In this document: one piece after another, positions 1-9,861 of the stretch
How the letters are laid out: each line of letters opens with the position of its first letter
Numbering within the stretch: position 1 is the stretch's first letter
Source of the DNA: Nephrocerus scutellatus
Taxonomy: Eukaryota > Arthropoda > Insecta > Diptera > Pipunculidae
NCBI GenBank assembly: GCA_947095585.1
Contig: OX352761.1
Coordinates: forward strand, 52,006,019-52,070,018
Direction: 5' to 3'
Length of the DNA: 64,000 bases
The notes under the pieces: model-generated
Told to the model about the DNA's origin: nothing
Databases searched by the model: none
Seen by the model: only the letters and a program-made list of their open reading frames with translations
Translations under genes and position numbers: made by a program

Positions 1-1100
1 TCTGCAAACACTGGTAAGTTCTATTGAACATTCCCTTCACAACAAGGAGTACAAAATGGTGGTGTTCCTAGACATTGAAGGTGCTTTTAACAACGTCAAC
101 ACATCTGCGATTACGGACGCGCTGTCGACTTTGAGGGTGGACGACTCGATTGGCGAATTGATTAATCTTCTGGTCACAAGTAGGATTACTAATTCAAAGC
201 TGGGCGTGTAGTCTGCCAGAAGATCTGTCTGCAGATGAACCCCACATGGTGGAGTCCTGTCACCCCTTCTATGGAACTTAGAGGTAAATGAACTGCTGGT
301 ATTCCTAAGAGGTTAGGGCTGCAGAGTAATCGCTTATGCGGATGACGTTGCTATTGCCGTCTCAGGAAAATACCCGAATACCTCAAAGGAACTCCTGCAA
401 AATGCTCTCAACAAGCTACATTACTAGGCATCGCTGTGATTTAGGTGTAAATCCTCACAAAACTGAGCTTGTACTATTCACCAGGAAATATAAAGTTCCA
501 CTTATTAACCCTCCTTTTATAAAAGGTACAAGCTTAACATCTTCTGATAGAGCCAAATATTTGGGTCTTTTTTTAGATATTTTGGATAGGAAGCTGAGCT
601 GGAAACCTTTCATACAAGAAAGAGTTCGTAAAGCCACAGTGGCATTCTTCTCATCCAAAAAAGCCATTGGTAGCCGTTGAGTCTTTTAACCCCATATAAC
701 TCATTGGCTATATACAGCAGTAGTAAGACCTACTCTTCTGTACGGTGTTACTGTATAGTGGACTGCCTTAAATAAAAAAGTAAACCTTGACATAGTAAGC
801 AAAGTCCAAAGATCAGCTAGTTTATGCATGAGCGGAGCACTTCGTACAATCCCCTCCACTGCATTGGAAATCGTGATCGACCTTACACCACTCGACATTT
901 ACAGCAAGCAAGTAGCTGCTATTTGCCTTAATGCTATATCCCAGTGGATTAGACATGAAATCGGTCACTCCTCTTTCCTGAATTTAGTCAGGATCCCCAG
1001 ACAACATATAATACACCATTCCGCAACATTTCAACAAAAACTTCCAGGTCACCTTCCACTCCAGATCACTCTAGGACGAAGACGCCTACCTGGAAGATGA
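1..1100 (+). pseudogene. Reverse transcriptase domain, LOA/I-group, copy A (broken)
   Basis: The RT palm motif FLDIEGAFNNV is read from about 67, and the catalytic YADD box is at 335-346 in a different frame. Further on come the conserved KYLG segment (in AKYLGLFLDILDRKLSW, about 555-600) and a thumb-like region ending near 1030. The product would polymerise cDNA at a nicked chromosomal target. An in-frame TAG at 209-211 and several frame changes break it, so it cannot make enzyme. The same stop recurs in copy B near 4473, which means the lesion predates the split of the two copies. Confidence 0.75.
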
Positions 1101-1535
1101 ACACATTCAAACACAGACGGATGACGAAATCGTCGGAGGTGTTTTCTCAAAAAAGCTAAATATTAGCCTCTCTTTCCGTCTTCCAAATCACTGCAGTGTT
1201 TTCCAGGCCGAAATATTGGCAATCAGTGAAGCCCTTTCTTGTCTGAAGAGATACGTCATATCCGCTAATGATATCCGTATATTCTCGGATAGCCAAGCTG
1301 CACTAAAACCCTGTAATCAGTCTCCACAAGTTCAATTTCACCCCTTAACTGCCGTTCATCTCTCGTGGAGATGGCGGAGCAGTTCAATATCCACCTGTGT
1401 TGGGTGCCGGGGCACAGAGACATTCCCGGTAACTGTATTGCTGACAAACTCGCCAAGCAGGGAACTACACTAGCCTTCTTACCTGAATATGGTTCCATAG
1501 GCATCCCAATCGCTACATGCAAATTCTTGTAAAAG
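1090..1535 (+). pseudogene. RNase H domain of the LOA/I-group element (broken)
   Basis: Motifs in order are FQAEILAI with the active-site Glu (near 1203), a FSDSQAAL strand with an active-site Asp (near 1285), and GNCIADKLAKQG with the last acidic residue (near 1430). This is the order of a retroelement RNase H, which removes RNA template during cDNA synthesis. The pieces lie in more than one frame, so at least one indel has occurred. The domain directly follows the RT of copy A. Copy B lacks the whole segment, so copy A is the only record here that the family encodes RNase H. Confidence 0.7.
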
Positions 1536-1540
1536 CGGGA

Positions 1541-2336
1541 TGCTAACGTAAAAACTAACTGTAGTGGTCAAACGGTACAACTTGCATAGCGACAAAGCAG
1601 ATCTGGCCCAAGCTGTGTGCCCTAACAAAGATAGTAATTAAACTGACCACCGACACACCGATCAACATCAAAACGTATCGTATTGCTTTCGCAAAAAGAC
1701 CGATTCTTAAGAATATTGTGGAAGGATTGTTACAGAATGGCATTCGACCTTCTGATTCTCCGTACGTTCGCCCATAGTCTTAGTCGATAAAAAGGATAGC
1801 GGAAGTCGAATGTGTGTCGACCGTCATCGTAAAGCAGCCATACCCGATGCCTTTTGTCGATGATCTGTTGGCATGTCTATCCGGGAATAAATATTTCAGT
1901 ACATTGGATTTGAAAATGGGCTATCATCAGATCGGGGTCGACGATGAATCAAAAAAATACACCGCTTTCGTAACGGCAGAAGGACAGTACAAATATAATA
2001 AAATGCCTTTTGGTTTAGTTGACGCACCAGCCGTATTTCAAGCCATGATGAATAAGCTCATTCTATAATGGACCCTGAAGAAGTGATGGTGTATGTCTCC
2101 CATGTAGTGATGCCGAGTAAAACCGTTAAAGAGGGATTAAAACGAAAAGTTCTTCACTGTTGCACGACAAGCTGGATTGACTTTTCGTCTGGACAAGTGT
2201 AAATATTTTGCAACTGAGATCACATTTTTGGGGCACGAAATTAGTGAAAGAGGAATGTTCCCAGGAGAAGGTAAAGTTTGTGCCGTGAAGAATTTTTCTC
2301 AGCTGTCGACAGTCACCGAAGTCCGACGTTTTCGCG
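1541..2336 (+). pseudogene. Ty3/gypsy reverse transcriptase fragment
   Basis: Reading with frame changes gives, in order, a RPSDSPY segment (near 1740), LDLKMGYHQI (near 1910), MPFGLVDAPAVF (near 2005) and FLGHEISERGM (near 2230). That is the fingers and palm order of Ty3/gypsy RT. The position of the catalytic YxDD box reads VYVSHVV (near 2088), so both catalytic aspartates are lost. Stops and shifts surround it. It sits between the two LOA-type copies and shows no LTR, gag or integrase of its own, so it is a scrap. Which Ty3 lineage it came from is not clear. Confidence 0.75.
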
Positions 2337-2507
2337 ACAACGAGCTCCATCTAGACCGTCTACCGGTAATGCTCCTGCAACTGTGAGTAGTGGTTTAACT
2401 AATGCCGACAAGCGCAGGTCGGCTTTGACAGTAAGGCCTTCTACTTGCAGCGGCAGGATTGGTACCTCATGGCCCTTCCACTGCCAGTAAGTTTGTAGGC
2501 ACATCTG

Positions 2508-3312
2508 ATGGAGGTTCGCGACATCGCACTCCATCTAGATCATCGTACAAGGAACGGAGTACGGATACTGAAGGATCTCGGAGCAATTCCAGAGACCAAC
2601 AGAACACCGAAGCAGGTCGCCAAGCTAAAATGGGTACAATCCCTTATTGACAAGCACGAACAACGAAACATCGATAACCCTACGTCCAAGCGAAAGAGAT
2701 CAGTGGAGGAAATCGATTCGATTTCAAAAAGACCTTAAGTGCACAAAACCAGCACACTTAGTCACTCCACCGTTACATCTCAGAGGTGGTTCAGTGAAGT
2801 CCTTAAGGACAAAATTGTAGTCGCAGTGATAGATCGCAGTGACATTGATGGAACTATCTCTCCAGAACGGTGGCATTTAATCAAGATAAAGCTCTCTGAT
2901 AGCTTCTTGACTTTTATGAAGGAGCATCCAGAACCACCTCCTATCACACGTGATGGCTGCTGGCTTCAAGGCCGTATTAAGCTAATCGCGTGTGATGACT
3001 TGAGATCTCGCGATCTCTATAAACCCTTGCTCCCCTGGCTGAGACCAAAGCCGTGGTAAGATTTGGATGGGATCACATCACCCTTCAAGTCTACAAGATG
3101 AGCTGGAGGCAGGTAATTTCCCCCATCCCTCAGACTCTGAGCTCCTAATTCCCGACCCTGGAGCATCTGTCATGATCCCTTTGATGAAAGACACTCCACT
3201 CCACTCCCTGTCACAGGCGTCTATCTCTCTGACCGATCCTCTATCCTCTATCGGCTATGGAGACGGAGGACTCATCCTTCGGAGAATTCCCCAACGAGGA
3301 CTTACTCCCTAA
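2508..3312 (+). pseudogene. ORF1 protein with DUF4780-like domain (broken)
   Basis: The 2508-2738 frame gives a basic, charged segment. An in-frame stop at its end is followed in the same frame by 2739-3059, which contains VVAVIDRSD, a GxxSPERW segment and GCWLQGRIKLIACDD. That pattern resembles the DUF4780 domain found in ORF1 of insect non-LTR elements, probably an RNA-binding partner of ORF2. An RS/RT-rich stretch (about 2337-2600) precedes it and a proline/serine-rich tail (3067-3312) follows in another frame. The domain name comes from remembered pattern only; a profile search would settle it. Confidence 0.55.
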
Positions 3313-3419
3313 CTGCAACAAAAATGCTGCTGTTAGTTCACATTTACCTCCAACACTCAAAAAGGCTTCGGCCTCCCTCTTACTTCGTCTGCTAAAGACG
3401 GAGAAGACATCGTCTTAAT

Positions 3420-4260
3420 CTAAGAAACATGGATTGTTATCAACCTGGTTTGCGGACATAGGACTCCTGGTTACTACTCGCTATATGCAGCAGATAAAGG
3501 TAAACCTAAATCCTGCATATTAGTGATACGCATTCTAAATGTATTTTTACTCCCAAACTTTAGCAATCGAGATGTTACTGTCGCACAATTTGAGACTCAC
3601 TAAGGAACGTATTGGCTGGCATCGGCTTATCTCGCCCACGACCACGTGCAATCTCTCCCTGGTGATAACCTGGAGAGATTCATTGCAGAGGCAAGAAGAC
3701 GTAACACCAGTCTCATTAGCGGCTGCGATGCCAATGCCCATCACTCAGTGTGGGGCAGCTCCGACATCAACGACAGGGGTGAGTTACTACTAGATTAGAA
3801 GCTGATTGGGTTGCTTACAAAGCATCTCTCTCGATCTACCTGTAAAAGGCAGATGGCTCGTAGACTACCTCAAGCGAATCGCTCAATCTACTTTTAGATA
3901 CCCACTTCACGGGAAGCTCCCATGCGATAAGTAATGTCGGTCTTGATAGGGCTGACACTCGTACAACTATCTCCAACGATATGATAAATAGGGATAAACT
4001 GATTTTGGCGCTACAAAGCTTCAAACCATACAAATCTGTAGGATCTGATGGCATAATTCCAGCCGAGCTGCAAAGGACTTCGGATATTTGGTTTTCATAC
4101 CCAAAGCTGGCAAATGCTCGCACGTTAGTCCAAAGGATCTCAGACTAATCAGTCTTTCATCATTCCTGTTAAAGACACTGATCGATATCTACATACGCAC
4201 ACGCATTGACAAAAGATCAGACAGATCAGCACGCGTATTTCTAAGGAAAATCTGTAGAAA
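3420..4260 (+). pseudogene. Apurinic-like endonuclease and linker of LOA copy B (decayed)
   Basis: The clearest motif is ISGCDANAHHSVWGSSDINDRGE (read about 3715-3785), the metal- and DNA-binding block of the EEP endonuclease that nicks target DNA in non-LTR elements. The N-terminal half of the endonuclease and the linker to RT are shot through with stops. Near 4018 a KSVGSDGI-like segment (in SFKPYKSVGSDGIIPAEL) marks the start of RT. The fragments are in more than one frame. Confidence 0.6.
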
Positions 4261-4263
4261 CAG

Positions 4264-5290
4264 CTCTGCACACACTGGTAAGTTCTATTGAACATTCCCT
4301 TCACAACAAGGAGTACACAATGGTGGTGTTCCTAGACATTGAAGGTGCTTTTAACAACGTCAACACATCTGCGATTACGGACGCGCTGTCGACTTTGAGG
4401 GTGGACGACTCGATTGGCGAATTGATTAATCTTCTGGTCACAAGTAGGATTACTAATTCAAAGCTGGGCGTGTAGTCTGCCAGAAGATCTGTCTGCAGAT
4501 GAACCCCACATGGTGGAGTCCTGTCTCCCCTTCTATGGAACTTAGAGGTAAATGAACTGCTGGTATTCCTAAGAGGTTAGGGCTGCAGAGTAATCGCTTA
4601 TGCGGATGACGTTGCTATTGCCGTCTCAGGAAAATACCCGAATACCTCAAAGGAACTCCTGCAAAATGCTCTCAACAAGCTACATTGCTAGGCATCGCTG
4701 TGATTTAGGTGTAAATCCTCACAAAACTGAGCTTGTACTATTCACCAGGAAATATAAAGTTCCACTTATTAACCCTCCTTTTATAAAAGGTACAAGCTTA
4801 ACATTTTCTGATAGAGCCAAATATTTGGGTCTTATTTTGGATATTTTGGATAGGAAGCTGAGCTGAAACCTTTCATACAAGAAAGAGTTCGTAAAGCCAC
4901 AGTGGCATTCTTCTCATCCAAAAAAGCCATTGGTAGCCGTTGAGTCTTTTAACCCCATATAACTCATTGGCTATATACAGCAGTAGTAAGACCTACTCTT
5001 CTATACGGTGTTACTTTATAGTGGACTGCCTTCAATAAAAAAGTAAACCTTGACATAGTAAGCAAAGTCCAAAGATCAGCTAGTTTATGCATGAGCGGAG
5101 CACTTCGTACAATCCCCTCCACTGCATTGGAAATCGTGATCGACCTTACACCACTCGAAATTTACAGCAAGCAAGCTATTTGCCTTAATGCTATATCCCA
5201 GTGGATTAGACATGAAATCGGTCACTCCTCTTTCCTGAATTTAGTCAGTATCCCCAGACAACATATAATACACCATTCCGCAACATTTCT
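4264..5290 (+). pseudogene. Reverse transcriptase domain, LOA copy B (broken)
   Basis: This is a near-exact repeat of 1 to about 1020, including the FLDIEGAFNNV palm motif, the same in-frame TAG, and a YADD box at about 4599-4610. Differences from copy A are few: a one-base loss at 4864 ends the thumb frame early, and a three-base difference lies near 5174. The two copies therefore share most inactivating lesions and probably derive from one damaged source or a segmental duplication. Confidence 0.75.
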
Positions 5291-5450
5291 GTTGTAGGTG
5301 TCATCACTGGACACTGTCTCATAGCCAGGCAAGCAGCAAGACTGGGAGTCTTCTCGAATGACTTCTACAGAAGCTGCATGGATGAGGAGGAGGAGACCAT
5401 TGTCTATCTTCTCTGTACTTGTCCAGCCCTTTCTCTCGGAAAGTTGATGA
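5291..5450 (+). pseudogene. Cys-rich C-terminal motif of the LOA-type ORF2
   Basis: Reading on from 5294 gives a VITGHCLIARQAARLG segment, then CMDEEEETIVYLLCTCPAL. Its Cys/His spacing resembles the C-terminal zinc-knuckle-like tail that follows RNase H in many LOA/R1/I ORF2 proteins. Here it is joined directly to RT, which places the internal deletion at about 5288. Confidence 0.6.
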
Positions 5451-5529
5451 TAATTGAATTTGAGACTTCTACAGCACAAGTCCATCATCAAAGTAGTTAA
5501 TTTGCACCACAACACAATCCACAACATTG

Positions 5530-6362
5530 CATTATCACCGAGAGTACATGTTTATGCAAAAATTCAACTCAGTCGAACAATGGGAAGTGGGTGAAAATGG
5601 AGTTCCAACATTTCAGCTAAGAAACAGGTGAACCCAAAATCTGTGTGTACTGTTAGATACTCGTCCATAATGAAACCAGCTCAATTTAACTATAGTATTG
5701 TAATATAATTAGTGCTGTACATGTTTGCGAAACTTCAATTCGATTTAATAACGAGAAATAAGTCAAAAAAATCTTGCTAAATTTTAGATGATGATGATTT
5801 GTTTAGTTCGATAACTAACTCATAATTGTTAATACAACTTATTCGTACTGAGTTCACACCGCTGACTACGGGAATTTCAATCAATTGAATAACCTAATAT
5901 ATTTATTTTCTACATTTTAGTACATTTAAATAAAATCTTGTTTTGAAAAATTTTTGTTCTTTATTTTATTTTTTATTTTAGGCATTCATCTATTATATTA
6001 CTTTTCATTCACTAAATAGTTGGAGATTAACTAAATCTTGTGTCCTTACAAGACCCTGGTCAACATATATGACAAGCGTACTATTATAGCTTGTTTTGAA
6101 AAATTTTTTTTGCTCATTTATTTATTTTATTTTAGTCATCCATCTATTATATTACTTTTCATTCACTAAACAGTTGGAGATTAACTAAACCTTGCATCCT
6201 TACAAGACCCTGGTCAACATCTGTGAAAAACGTACTCATAAAGACGATTCAAACCAGCACAAGCTAGAGTTGTGTACGTTTTGACATTATATGTGCCTCG
6301 ATGCTCTGTGATAACCATGATCAGACTATATCTTATGGTTTCAACTCTAACTGACATAACTG
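5530..6362. other. AT-rich non-coding spacer
   Basis: No open frame with recognisable content was found. The stretch is AT-rich, probably 3' UTR decay of the LOA-type element followed by intergenic DNA, and it contains the 153-bp tandem pair listed separately. Confidence 0.6.
5937..6236. repeat. Two-copy tandem repeat, 153-bp period
   Basis: The string CTTGTTTTGAAAAATTTTT starts at 5937 and again at 6090. Each copy continues through an ATTCACTAAA.AGTTGGAGA block and ends with CAAGACCCTGGTCAACAT. The copies differ by scattered substitutions and small length changes in T-rich runs. No coding content is visible. Confidence 0.8.
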
Positions 6363-6370
6363 TATGTCTC

Positions 6371-6400
6371 GGGTGTTTCAACAGGTGCGCTTCAACTTTT
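6371..6400 (+). repeat. Left terminal inverted repeat of the mariner
   Basis: Aligned to the reverse complement of 7648-7677, about 22 of 30 positions agree, with the block CTTCAACTTTT identical. The repeat lies inside the 5' extension of the long open frame, which argues against that extension being translated. Confidence 0.75.
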
Positions 6401-6480
6401 CTCCGATAGGGACGGCGAACGACGCCATATTTTTTATTGTTCTTTTGTCATTTGGAAACTTCATTAGTATACATTTCATC

Positions 6481-7566
6481 ATGGAACGCTACACATGTGA
6501 ACAGCGATTGCAAATCGTGCAAATTTTTTATCAAAATAATCGTTCTGTTGCCGCTACTTTAAGAGCATTACGGCCATTTTACGGTCCATCTAACAAGCCA
6601 GCCCGTTCGACAATCGACCGTATAGTGGCAAAATTTGAGTCTACGTTTTCGCTACATAATGTTCCGGTGCCCTCGAGAGCAAGAAGTGCTCGAAGTGTTG
6701 AAAACATCGCAGCCGCCAGGGCTTCAGTTCAAGAAGACGCGAATGTGCCGCTCACACGACGTTCGCAACAATTGGGCCTTTCTGTGACATCATTGTGGCG
6801 AATTTTACGTAAAGATCTTGGCCTACATCCGTATAAGATCAAGCTGACACAACAACTAAAGCCGTTTGACCATTTGAAGCGACGCCGATTCGTGAATTGG
6901 GCTCAAGAGCAAATCGAAACTGATGCAGATTTTCACCGAAAAATCATCTTCAGCGATGAGACTCACTTTTGGCTAGAAGGATTTGTCAACAAGCAAAATA
7001 TGCGTTACTGGGCAGAAATCAACCCACACGTGATTCATGAGGCACCGTTGCATCCCGAAAAAGTCACTGTTTGGTGCGGATTACATGCCGGCGGCTTCAT
7101 TGGGCCAAATTTTTTCATCGACGATAACGATCGCCACGTTACTGTTAATGGAAATCGGTACCGCGATATGATAAACGATTTTTTTTGGCCGCAATTGAAT
7201 GGAATGGACTTGGACGACATGTGGTTTCAGCAGGATGGGGCCACATGCCACACAGCTCACGATACAATCGCGTTATTGAAGACTAAGTTCGATGAGCGTG
7301 TTATTTCGCGAAATGGGCCCGTCCAGTGGCCGCCGCGCTCGTATGATTTGACACCTCTAGATTATTTTCTTTGGGGTTATGCGAAGTCATTGGTCTATGC
7401 CAATAAGCCGGCGACGTTGCAAGAGCTCAGAGCCAATATTGAACGTGAAATTGCTGGAATTTCGGCCGATTTATGCGAAAGAGTGGTCGAAAATTGGGTT
7501 CAAAGATTGGACTTCGTAAAACGTGCACGCGGTGGTCATGCAAAAGAAATCGAGTTTCATACTTAA
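6481..7566 (+). CDS. mariner-like transposase, DD41D
   Basis: This 361-residue transposase cuts and rejoins its own element at TA sites. Residues 1-60 hold a helix-turn-helix (from MERYTCEQRLQIV) and 90-130 a second one, forming the bipartite DNA-binding region of Tc1/mariner enzymes. The catalytic aspartates are D159 (IIFSDETHFW), D252 (FQQDGATCHTA) and D294 (LTPLDYFLWG), with 41 residues between the second and third. The frame is open from 6364, but I start it at 6481 because the family begins MERYT and the extra 39 codons overlap the left terminal repeat. Length is normal for the family and no stop is present. It may be active or only recently silenced. Confidence 0.88.
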   Translation: MERYTCEQRLQIVQIFYQNNRSVAATLRALRPFYGPSNKPARSTIDRIVAKFESTFSLHNVPVPSRARSARSVENIAAARASVQEDANVPLTRRSQQLGLSVTSLWRILRKDLGLHPYKIKLTQQLKPFDHLKRRRFVNWAQEQIETDADFHRKIIFSDETHFWLEGFVNKQNMRYWAEINPHVIHEAPLHPEKVTVWCGLHAGGFIGPNFFIDDNDRHVTVNGNRYRDMINDFFWPQLNGMDLDDMWFQQDGATCHTAHDTIALLKTKFDERVISRNGPVQWPPRSYDLTPLDYFLWGYAKSLVYANKPATLQELRANIEREIAGISADLCERVVENWVQRLDFVKRARGGHAKEIEFHT

Positions 7567-7647
7567 ATGTATCATATGTATATGTTCAAATTCGTTAATA
7601 AAAAAAAAGTTAGTTCAAAAGTCGAACAGTTTGTGTTTTATTCAAAA

Positions 7648-7677
7648 AAAAGTTGAAGTCCTCTTATTGAACAACCC
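7648..7677 (-). repeat. Right terminal inverted repeat of the mariner
   Basis: This is the partner of 6371-6400, read on the minus strand. A copy of this end with a few differences lies about 2.25 kb downstream near 9900-9930, within a duplicated segment. Confidence 0.75.
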
Positions 7678-7679
7678 TT

Positions 7680-9500
7680 TATTACACATGAATGCAGAAT
7701 TGTTGAACGAAAAGTTGTTCTAAGCCATGACGTGTAATAAGAGCATGTTTAAAAGTTGTTTTAACTTTTTTTTTATTCACTAACTATATTTCTAACGTTA
7801 TTTTTACAAGGTCGGTCAGTTAACAAACTTTTAAGAAAAGCATGGTATTTTTTAAATTCTCTATATTAATTTCGCGTGCCCGTGACTGGCTTGCTGGCGG
7901 ACTGGCACACCAAATCTTGTGAACAATTTTTAACACACTTTCTAAAGCCCGATTTTATCGAAAGTTTGCACACATGTGTATCTTCCATGACAACACTTTG
8001 TATTAAAATTTTGGTCCCTCGGGCCTAGGGGTCGGGCGGTCGGGTCGGGTGGCACCCAAAACAAATTTAATAAAAAAAGTACCCGATTTTATTCAAATTT
8101 TATACGCATGTGTATTTCCGAGGGTGTTGTTGCTGTTTTGTAAAAATTTTGGCGGGATCTGACCCCTGTGTTGGAAGGCATTTTAAAAAAAATTTCCGAT
8201 TTTCATCAAATTTTTTACGCACATTTTTAATCCTATGGACCGCTTCTTGTAAAAATTTAAAAGTGGCTCCAGGGCCGAGGGGCTTCCATATAAATTTTTA
8301 AAAATTAGTCCGATTTTCTTAAAAGATTATACAAAATTTTGGAGTGATCAGGATAAGGGGGCTAGCATTTTTTTTAATGTTATCCGACTTTTTTTTACAA
8401 ACTTTGCACATTGTGTATCAATTAACGAATTTACATGAAAAATTTTAATTTTAATAGGTTGTTTTATTTCATTTTTTAAATTCTTTATATTAACTTCGCC
8501 TGCTCGTGTGTTTGTTTGTTTGTCGTGTCAAAGCTTAACCCACTTTCCAAGGCCCGATTTCATTGAAACATTGCACACATGTCTATTTACGATGACAACA
8601 CTATCTAATAAATTTTTTGGACCGTCGGGCCTCAAGGCCGCGGGGTGCCCATATATATTTTTTTTAAAAATAACCGGATTTTCTTCAAATTTTATATACG
8701 TGTGTATCTCAGAGGGACAACAATTTTTGTAAAAATTTTGAAGACCCCGGACGCCAGGGTCATAGGGCCCAACAATTGTTTTAAAAGAATTAACCCGATT
8801 TTTTGAAATTTATATACATGTGTAATTCCGATGGACACCACTTTTTGTAAAAATTTTGAAGACCAGGGACCCTACAAACGGCCCAACAAATTTTTTAAAA
8901 AAATCAACCCGACTTTCTTCAAATTATATACACATGTGTATCTCCGATGGACAACACCTTTTGTACAAATTTTACAGATGCCGAGCCACGGGGTCGTGGG
9001 GCCTCATACAAATTTAAAAAAAAAATTAGCCCGATTTTCTTAAAATCTTATACGCATATGTATCTCCGATGAACAAAACTTTTTTGATATTTTTTGAGCG
9101 AATGGGCCCTGTAGCCTGAGCCCATATACATTTTTTAAAAATTGGCCCAATTTTCTTAAAATTTTAAACATATGTTTACCTCCGATAAACAAAACTTTTT
9201 GTAAAATTTTTGGAGCTAATGGGCCCTGATGACCAAGGGTAGCCCGTTTTTTTAAAAATTAGTCCGATTTTCTTTAAATTTTAAACATATGTGTATCTGC
9301 GATGGACAAAACTTTTTGTAAAATTTTTGGAGTGAATGGGCCCTGTGGCCAGGGGGAGGGCATATAATTTTTTTAATCATTTTTAAATTTTAGGCATATG
9401 TGTATCTCCGATAGACAAAACTGTTGCTGCAATTTTTTAAGCGATAGAGCCCTGAGGCCCGAGGGTGCTGTTGGTTTTTAAAACAATTCTTCTTATTATT
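7680..9500. repeat. Array of a diverged ~115-bp repeat, candidate Helitron-like element
   Basis: The core ATGTG(T)ATCTCCGATGGACAA recurs at 8818, 8934, 9058, 9172, 9289 and 9398, a period of 109-124 bp. Each unit has a TACACATGTGTA-like palindrome, TTTTTGTAAAAATTTTGG, a GC-rich GGGCC patch and a CCGATTTTCTTCAAATTTTA block. Two starts of a common terminus, TTAAATTCTCTATATTAAC, lie near 7854 and 8477, each followed within ~60 bp by GT-rich or GCTGGC-type DNA. The TC-initial terminus and internal tandem repeats recall non-autonomous Helitrons (DINE/HINE), but no CTRR end was proven. Short open frames here are repeat artefacts. Confidence 0.7.
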
Positions 9501-9551
9501 GTTATTATTAATTGTTAATTGTTTTAATTTTTTAAAAATCTATTATACGTC

Positions 9552-9860
9552 TTGCCGGGTTCGGTAATTTTACGTTGGGAAATGAATTCATATTTTGAAA
9601 TTCATTTCACAAATATTCGCGGCATTAAAAGTAATTTTAACTCGATTGCAGCACATCTTGACGCGAATAAACCTGCGATTCTCAGTTTATGTGAAACGCA
9701 GGCCTCTTATTTGGGTACCCCAAATGAATCGCGGGGTTATTCTATTTATTCGTAATGACATCAGATTTAGTATACCTAAATTTATTAATCCAAAATGTAA
9801 TACCATGTTCAATACGATATGGATTGAAATTAAAATTTCAAACCATTCAAACAAACCAAA
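9552..9860 (+). pseudogene. Endonuclease fragment of a Jockey-like ORF2
   Basis: The frame from about 9585 gives FTNIRGIKSNFNSIAAHLD followed by PAILSLCETQ, the N-terminal block of EEP endonucleases, with the catalytic Glu in the ETQ motif. After a frame change near 9700 it continues as RGVILFIRNDIRFS and IWIEIKIS. The domain stops at about 9857, where a duplicated segment carrying a mariner end begins. The rest of the endonuclease is missing; the linker of what is probably the same element resumes at about 11582. Confidence 0.7.
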
Positions 9861-9861
9861 A

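Larger units (their letters stand above)
1..1540 (+). mobile_element. LOA/I-group non-LTR retrotransposon, copy A (3' half)
   Basis: The window opens inside a reverse-transcriptase domain and runs through an RNase H domain, an order found in LOA and I-group non-LTR elements. Bases 1 to about 1020 match 4264 to about 5290 at a constant offset of 4,264, so two copies of one family lie here. This copy is cut by the window edge at its 5' side and gives way near 1540 to a Ty3/gypsy fragment. It keeps RNase H, which copy B has lost. The family-level call is inference from domain order; the clade would need an RT phylogeny. Confidence 0.75.
2337..5530 (+). mobile_element. LOA/I-group non-LTR retrotransposon, copy B
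   Basis: This copy carries an ORF1-like region (2337-3312), endonuclease remains (about 3560-4080), RT (4264-5290, matching copy A) and a cysteine-rich tail (5291-5450). RNase H is missing between RT and tail, a clear internal deletion relative to copy A. ORF1 starts abruptly at about 2337, where the gypsy fragment stops. All reading frames are interrupted. No poly(A) tail or TSD was found at the 3' side, where the sequence fades into AT-rich DNA near 5530. Confidence 0.7.
6371..7677 (+). mobile_element. mariner-type DNA transposon with DD41D transposase
   Basis: The element is about 1.3 kb with one transposase frame. Imperfect ~30-bp inverted ends lie at 6371-6400 and 7648-7677; both read GGGT, then TTCAA, then CTTCAACTTTT inwards. 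The spacing of the transposase aspartates matches the DD41D group of Tc1/mariner elements (rosa/Visitor type), which I recall from tephritid flies and other insects. An exact TA target duplication could not be fixed because the outer bases differ between the ends. The last ~70 bp are also present in a second copy at 9862-9935. Confidence 0.85.

Noticed and set aside
6364..6480. 39-codon N-terminal extension of the mariner transposase
   Set aside because: It reads through the left terminal inverted repeat and lacks similarity to the family, whose proteins begin at the 6481 Met.
8110..9043. Short open frames in the repeat array (also near 11069-11322 and 13994-14247)
   Set aside because: They are by-products of the ~115-bp repeat, recur with the repeat and show no protein family resemblance.
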